From contig NZ_JASZYT010000009.1 in the NCBI RefSeq assembly GCF_030316765.1, forward strand, positions 62,001 through 126,000: a stretch of 64,000 nucleotides of DNA, read 5' to 3'. The notes under the pieces are model-generated. The model had not been told where the DNA came from and did no database searches. It saw nothing but the letters and a program-made list of their open reading frames with translations. Source of the stretch: Variovorax saccharolyticus. GTDB lineage: Bacteria > Pseudomonadota > Gammaproteobacteria > Burkholderiales > Burkholderiaceae_C. Of this stretch, positions 59,845 to 64,000 are shown piece by piece. The position numbers and the translations under genes were made by a program. The first letter of the stretch is position 1, and the number at the start of each line of letters is the position of its first letter.

Positions 59845-60783
59845 TCAAGGTCGTGACGGGTTCGATGGCGTCCCGACGCGTCCGGCGGTCGGGAGCGTCG
59901 CGACGAAGAATCCGAGCAGGATCAGCGCGATGCCCGCGACATGGAAGGCCCGCACGGGCTCTCCCAGCACGAGGAACGCGAGCAGTGCGGTGAAGAGCGC
60001 GACGAGGTGGAAAGAGACGCCGGTCACCGTCGCGCCGAGCGTCGCGACGCAGCGGTTCCAGAGGATGAAGGCAATGAGCGAGGCGAAGACGCCGATGTAC
60101 AGCACTGCCCCGACCGAGGCCGGATCGGTCGGAATGTGTGCGCCGCGCGCGAGCTCGAGGGCCCAGAAGGGCATCAGCACGAGCAAGCCGGTCGCCATGG
60201 TCGCCGCCAGAAACACCAGCGGGCTGATCGCTGCGGGCTTGCGCCGCAGCAGCACCGAATACAGCGCATAGTTGGCAACCGCCAGGAGCACCAGAAGCTC
60301 GCCGCCATCGAAGCGCAGGGCGGCGAGGCTGGCCATGTCGCCGCGCGCCACGATCCAGGCGACGCCCCCGAACGAGATGCCGATGCCGAACAGCGTCCTC
60401 CCGGTAATGCGCTCGACGCCAAGGGCCACCGCCGCGAGCGGCACCATCAGCGGCAAGGTCGAATTGAGGAATGCGACGCTGGCGGCGGGAACGGTCTGCA
60501 GGGCGAGGTAGCCGAGGGCGTTGTAGCCGGCGATTCCGAAGGCGCCGCAGGCGGCGATCAGCACCCGGTGCTTCGCCAGCAGCTCGCGCTCGCGCCAGGC
60601 CTGCCGCCAGACGAAAGGTGCCAGGACGACCAGCGCAACCACCCAACGCCCGACCGCCAGGGAGACCGGGGGAAAGACCGCCCCGAGCGCCCGGCCGAGC
60701 ACGAGGTTGCCGGCCCAGAAGGCGGGCGGCAGCCACAACAGCCAGAAGGGGCGGGCCCACAGGGCCAGAAGCAGGCGGCGCAT
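59845..60783 (-). CDS. EamA/DMT-family transporter
   Basis: A 312-residue membrane protein with ten hydrophobic segments in two repeats, starting MRRLLLALWARPFWLLWLPPAFWAGNLVLGR. The family features NALGYLALQTVPAASVAFLNSTLPLMVPL and FHLVALFTALLAFLVLGEPVRAFHVAG end each half. DMT transporters of this type export amino acids or metabolites. It overlaps the AlaX gene by ATGA and precedes the ArgE-like gene, so it may export the freed amino acid. Confidence 0.87.
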   Translation of the reverse strand: MRRLLLALWARPFWLLWLPPAFWAGNLVLGRALGAVFPPVSLAVGRWVVALVVLAPFVWRQAWRERELLAKHRVLIAACGAFGIAGYNALGYLALQTVPAASVAFLNSTLPLMVPLAAVALGVERITGRTLFGIGISFGGVAWIVARGDMASLAALRFDGGELLVLLAVANYALYSVLLRRKPAAISPLVFLAATMATGLLVLMPFWALELARGAHIPTDPASVGAVLYIGVFASLIAFILWNRCVATLGATVTGVSFHLVALFTALLAFLVLGEPVRAFHVAGIALILLGFFVATLPTAGRVGTPSNPSRP

Positions 60784-61502
60784 CAGAGCCCCTGCAGGCC
60801 GATGCGGACCCGGCGGTTGGAGCGCCCCTTGTTCTCGATCTTGAGAATGCGGATCGGGCGCGAGGCACCCGTCGAAGCCAGATGCGTTCCGCCGCAGGCC
60901 TGCCGGTCGAGGCCGGCGATCTCGACGATGCGGATCAGGCCTTCCGAGGACGGCGGCGGCGCCACCGAGCGGGACCGCAGCAGGCCCTTCTCGGCGTGGG
61001 CAGCGGTCATCGACACGTAGCTCGTTTCGACGGCGAGGTCCTGGGCGACCACGTCGTTCAGTTCCGGCTCCAGGGCCCGCAGCCGATCGTTGTCGGCATC
61101 GGGCAGATCGAAGTCGATGCGTGCCGTGCCGTCGTCGTTCATCTGCACGCCCGTCACCAGCGCGCCGTCGAAGTCCCTGAAGACCAGCGCGTTCAGGATG
61201 TGCAGATCGGTGTGGAGCTCCCGCATGCGTTGGCGGAACACGGGATCGGCCAGCACCTGGACCTCACCGGCGATCTCGACACCGCCGGCGACTTCGAGCC
61301 AGACCGCGCCGCCCCGCTCCGAGAACCCCGTGACCGCGGCTTCGCCGTCATGCCACCGGATGAGGCCCTTGTCCGGAAGCTGCCCGCCGCCGCCGGGATA
61401 GAGGGGATGGCGGGAGAGAAGAACCGCGCCGGGTCGGGTCCCGACGACCGTCGCATCCAGCGTCAGGATCTCGGGATTGTCTTGGCAGAAGAGTCGGGTC
61501 AT
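60783..61502 (-). CDS. AlaX-type alanyl-tRNA editing domain protein
   Basis: A 239-residue protein of the trans-acting alanyl-tRNA editing family. Zinc and catalytic motifs are HTDLH (in MRELHTDLHILNALV) and CGGTH (DRQACGGTHLAST), and the N-terminal GGGGQLPDKG block of AlaX-II proteins is present. It should hydrolyse Ser or Gly mischarged on tRNA-Ala. Its location in an operon with an exporter and a deacylase suggests protection from an amino acid analogue handled by this unit. Confidence 0.9.
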   Translation of the reverse strand: MTRLFCQDNPEILTLDATVVGTRPGAVLLSRHPLYPGGGGQLPDKGLIRWHDGEAAVTGFSERGGAVWLEVAGGVEIAGEVQVLADPVFRQRMRELHTDLHILNALVFRDFDGALVTGVQMNDDGTARIDFDLPDADNDRLRALEPELNDVVAQDLAVETSYVSMTAAHAEKGLLRSRSVAPPPSSEGLIRIVEIAGLDRQACGGTHLASTGASRPIRILKIENKGRSNRRVRIGLQGL

Positions 61503-61590
61503 GGCTTGCCTTGCTGTTGGGCGCCAGCATGGCAGGACGACTCGAAAGGCTATTGGTCAAAATTGAGGGATGGCGGCGCGCCATCGACCT

Positions 61591-62424
61591 TCAGGATGCC
61601 CGCGCCTGGACGTACTGGAGGGGCGTCATGCCAAAAGTGCGCTTGAAGTGCTTGTTCAGGGCGCTCTGGTCATAGAAGCCCGAGGCCAGGGCGGCGTCGG
61701 CGACAGGCTGGCCCGAGCGCAGATGACGCAGAGCCCCCCGGAGCCGCAGCTGGGTCAGGTAGGCGTGCGGCGTCAAGCCCAGCGTTCGCTTGAACGCCAC
61801 GATCAGCTGGAATGGCGTCAGGCCCGCAGCCGCGCCCAATTGCTCGAGCGTCAGGCTGTCCGCGTAGCAATCGCGCATCAGTTCGAGAGCGGGCGCCAGC
61901 GCGGCCGTGTCCCCTGGGACCTTGGGCATGCGCCGGGCGGCCTGGCCATGTCTTCGGAGCAGGTCGCCGAAGCTGCGCACGAGCAACTCGCGATGCAGCA
62001 GTTCGTCCGGTGCTTCGCTGTCCAGCGCATGGTGGAGCGCCAGGAACCGCGCGACGAGGTCCTGGTCGGGCACGGCGTTGGATGTGAAGTACCCCGGCTG
62101 ATCCATCCCGACGGCTTTCAGGACGCCCAGGATCGCCGGCTCAGCCAGATAGAACGATCGATAGCGCCAGCGGTCGCTGCCGCCCATCCGGCCCGAGTGC
62201 GGCTCGGACGGGTTGAAGACGAGCAAGGCTTGCGGACGGGCGAGGTCGGTGCGGCCACGGCTCCTGAACTCCGAACCGCCTGCTTCCGTCACCGCGACGA
62301 CGAGGGAATCGTGGACGTGGGGGGCGTAGTCGTGGGACGTGAAATCGGCCTGCAGAAGATCCATCCCCGGCAGGCCAGGCGCGTGCCAGTAGCGCGAGCT
62401 GTTGCGGGGGTCGGATCGGGCCAA
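61591..62424 (-). CDS. AraC-family regulator
   Basis: A 277-residue AraC protein. The TTG at 62424 is taken as start because AGAGGA lies six bases upstream (62431-62436) and the N terminus LARSDPRNSSRYWHAPGLPGM is the conserved cupin start seen in this subgroup. The cupin region includes SHDYAPHVHDSLVV, and the C-terminal double helix-turn-helix LTLEQLGAAAGLTPFQLIVAFKRTLGLTPHAYLTQLRL. It is 88 bases upstream of alaX in the same direction, so it probably controls the AlaX-EamA-deacylase genes. Confidence 0.85.
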   Translation of the reverse strand: MARSDPRNSSRYWHAPGLPGMDLLQADFTSHDYAPHVHDSLVVAVTEAGGSEFRSRGRTDLARPQALLVFNPSEPHSGRMGGSDRWRYRSFYLAEPAILGVLKAVGMDQPGYFTSNAVPDQDLVARFLALHHALDSEAPDELLHRELLVRSFGDLLRRHGQAARRMPKVPGDTAALAPALELMRDCYADSLTLEQLGAAAGLTPFQLIVAFKRTLGLTPHAYLTQLRLRGALRHLRSGQPVADAALASGFYDQSALNKHFKRTFGMTPLQYVQARAS

Positions 62425-62483
62425 GGGGTGTCCTCTCGTGTCGTCGAATGCCGGAGCTGCGGCGCTGGAAATGTCCGCCTTGC

Positions 62484-63284
62484 TCAGCCGATGCCGGCGA
62501 TGCGCCCGATGTCCTCGGCGCACTTGCGCAGCCCGGGCAGCAGTTCGAACAAGTCGCCATGCACCGTGTGCGTGCCCTTGAGCGATGCGATGGTCAGCAC
62601 CGCCCGCGTGCGTCCCAGCGGATTGCCGACCGGCACGCTGAGATCGCGACCGCCGACGAAGCGCGCGTTCTCGGCATAGCCCCAGCCATCCTGACGCATC
62701 CTGCCGAGCATCGCGATGAAGGCGGCGCGCTCGTCGGCACTCTTGCGCAGGAACTCGGCGCGCCGCGACAGCAGTTCGTCGCGCTCGTCGTCCGGCGAAT
62801 TGGCCAGCAGCACCTGGCCCGACAGGGTGTCGACCGCCGAGTGCAGCGAGCCGGCCTCCACCGACAGCCGGATCGAGGTCGGCGCATCGACCTGCGCCAG
62901 AACCAGCAACTGGTCGCGATGCAGCACGCTCAGGTGGCAGGACTCGCGGATGCTGTCGACCAGCTCGCGCATCGGCGCCGTCGCTGCGCGCAGCAGCTGC
63001 TCGTGGGGCGAATGAGTGCGGCTCAGCTCGAAGAGCTTGAGCGTCAGCACGTAGCCGCCGCTCTCTTCCCGCCGCAGATAGCCGCGCGCCTCGAGGGCGC
63101 TCAACAGGCGGAACAACTCGCTGGGCTCGCGGCCGAGCGCCCGGCACAACTGCGCCTGCGTCATGGGCACCGCCTGAGCCGACAGCAGCTCGAGCACGTC
63201 GAGCGCCTTCTCGACCGCGGGCACCGCGTACTTGGGGCGGCGTTCGGTCTCTGGTTCTGCGGGATCGCTGGCCGGATTCATCAT
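62484..63284 (-). CDS. IclR-family regulator
   Basis: A 266-residue IclR regulator starting MMNPASDPAEPE (the second Met is equally possible). The winged helix is near residues 28-85 (AVEKALDVLELLSAQAVPMTQAQLCRALGREPSELFRLLSALEARGYLRR), followed by a GAF-like effector domain with LHSAVDTLSGQVLLA and WGYAENARFVGGRDLSVPV. It follows the MaoC gene by 11 bases in the same direction and probably regulates the CoA-transferase/MaoC genes. Confidence 0.88.
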   Translation of the reverse strand: MMNPASDPAEPETERRPKYAVPAVEKALDVLELLSAQAVPMTQAQLCRALGREPSELFRLLSALEARGYLRREESGGYVLTLKLFELSRTHSPHEQLLRAATAPMRELVDSIRESCHLSVLHRDQLLVLAQVDAPTSIRLSVEAGSLHSAVDTLSGQVLLANSPDDERDELLSRRAEFLRKSADERAAFIAMLGRMRQDGWGYAENARFVGGRDLSVPVGNPLGRTRAVLTIASLKGTHTVHGDLFELLPGLRKCAEDIGRIAGIG

Positions 63285-63295
63285 GGGCTGGCAGT

Positions 63296-63748
63296 TTAGC
63301 CCTGCGTTGCGCGCCGCTCCACGATGTGAAGGTGGTCGCACACCAGCACCGTCTCCTGCCGCTGGTTGGTGACGGTCACCGTCTCGACGACGATGCCGTG
63401 GCCGCTGCGCTTCGGATGGTCGCGCTTGTCGCTGATCTCGACCTTCGAGTAGATCGAGTCGCCGATGAACACCGGCTTGACGAAGCGCAGCCGGTCGTAG
63501 CCGTAGGACATGGCGCGCGGGTTGATCACGGTGGCGGTGAGCCCGATGCCAACGCTGAAGACCAGCGTGCCGTGCGCGATGCGCTGGCCGAAATCCTGCG
63601 TGGCGCACCAGGCGGCGTCCATGTGATGCGGAAAGAAGTCGCCCGTCTGTCCGGCGTGCAGCACGATGTCGGCCTCGGTGATGGTGCGGCCGGTGGTGGC
63701 GCGCGTGGCGCCGAGCACGTAGTCCTCGAAGAACTGTTCGCTGGTCAT
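63296..63748 (-). CDS. MaoC-like acyl dehydratase
   Basis: A 150-residue single hot-dog protein. The hydratase-2 type motif DFFPHHMDAAWCATQDFGQRIAHGTLVFSVG supplies the Asp and His pair. The start MTSEQFFEDYVLG overlaps the CoA-transferase stop by ATGA. It hydrates or dehydrates an acyl-CoA, for example a hydroxy-acyl thioester formed by the adjacent CoA-transferase; mesaconyl-CoA hydratase-like chemistry is one possibility. Confidence 0.88.
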   Translation of the reverse strand: MTSEQFFEDYVLGATRATTGRTITEADIVLHAGQTGDFFPHHMDAAWCATQDFGQRIAHGTLVFSVGIGLTATVINPRAMSYGYDRLRFVKPVFIGDSIYSKVEISDKRDHPKRSGHGIVVETVTVTNQRQETVLVCDHLHIVERRATQG

Positions 63749-64000
63749 GGTGTGGCTGCTGTTGAAGATGAGTGGGCGCCGGGCAGGCCGAGCTCGCGCG
63801 CGATGGCGTCTGTGTCGGCGCCCAGGCGCGGAGCGCCCTGCTCGCTGAACAGGCGCCTGCCGTCGATCCGGATCGGACAACGCGTGGTCCGCAGCGTGGC
63901 GCCGCTCGCGCTGCGGATGGTCTGGGTCATGCGCAGCGCCTCGAAGGCCGGATGCGCCGCGAGTTCGGGCCAGCGCAGCACTTCGGCGCACCAGACGCCG
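63745..64000 (-). CDS. CaiB/BaiF CoA-transferase, C-terminal part only
   Basis: The gene is cut by the right edge of the window; only about the last 85 codons are present. The tail VWCAEVLRWPELAAHPAF and TRCPIRIDG, ending with the GAPRLGADTDAIARELGL block, is the characteristic C terminus of family III CoA-transferases. It would activate an organic acid as a CoA thioester. The stop overlaps the MaoC start, indicating an operon. Confidence 0.82.
   Translation of the reverse strand, partial: GVWCAEVLRWPELAAHPAFEALRMTQTIRSASGATLRTTRCPIRIDGRRLFSEQGAPRLGADTDAIARELGLPGAHSSSTAATP

Noticed and set aside
1..64000. CRISPR arrays, tRNA or rRNA genes, insertion sequences, phage attachment sites
   Set aside because: No regularly spaced repeats, cloverleaf-like sequence, transposase-like protein or terminal repeats were found by reading; a covariance-model scan would be needed to exclude small RNAs.

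Overview
The window is GC-rich and densely coded on both strands, with no rRNA, tRNA, CRISPR array or insertion sequence that I can see. The gene content points to a soil- or plant-associated betaproteobacterium, most likely Burkholderiales and perhaps a Variovorax-like Comamonadaceae. The pointers are orphan Bug/TctC receptors, a NicX-NicF nicotinate module, a FrcBCA sugar importer, Liv-type transporters dedicated to catabolic operons, a formamidase/AmiS cluster and many one-component regulators. This assignment is an inference from gene content; there is no phylogenetic marker in the window.

Layout. 1-2411: the end of a nicotinate catabolic cluster (nicD partial, nicX, nicF; maleamate pathway). 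2506-6659: a fructose-type ABC importer (frcB, frcC, frcA) with a ROK repressor and a matching dyad operator. 6678-11428: small exported proteins, a Tat-exported alpha/beta-hydrolase with a TetR regulator that shares an operator-like site with it, and a degenerate class III cyclase-like protein. 11615-14237: a Tat-exported formylglycine-type sulfatase with a convergent TetR regulator and a perfect 11-2-11 dyad in its promoter. 14425-19673: a six-gene operon made only of envelope or exported proteins (DUF1254/DUF1214, OmpA-like lipoprotein, beta-barrel-like protein, DUF2092, a Gly/Tyr-rich protein, DUF3313 lipoprotein). 19693-31022, minus strand: an eleven-gene CoA-dependent catabolic operon led by its own TetR gene and containing a thiolase whose nucleophilic Cys is Ser, translationally coupled to a DUF35 protein. 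31191-33483: a small lipoprotein, a sirtuin, a hypothetical gene and a UspA-like gene with foreign codon use. 33578-41152, minus strand: an eight-gene operon of a ring-cleavage-type VOC protein, a flavin monooxygenase, a complete LivKHMGF importer and a hydrolase, with a divergent TetR gene. 42250-44626: a GMC oxidoreductase and an SDR. 44646-50633: a large winged-helix/ATPase/TPR regulator facing two paralogous chloroperoxidase-type hydrolases that flank an SMP-30-like exported protein. 50783-58705: an amide module (FmdB, formamidase, AmiS/UreI channel, FmdB) next to a sensory system in which an NCS1 permease is fused to a histidine kinase, coupled to a REC-degenerate-EAL protein and divergent from a LuxR regulator. 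58718-62424: an AlaX editing protein, an EamA exporter and an ArgE-like deacylase behind an AraC regulator. 62484-64000: IclR, MaoC-like dehydratase and the end of a CaiB/BaiF CoA-transferase.

The common theme is scavenging of small organic nitrogen and carbon compounds. Each pathway unit carries its own uptake or receptor protein and its own local regulator, and for several of them the cognate operator can be proposed from perfect dyads placed between -35 and -10 hexamers. The least familiar items are the transporter-kinase fusion beside the amide operon, the Cys-less thiolase/DUF35 pair, and the all-envelope operon.
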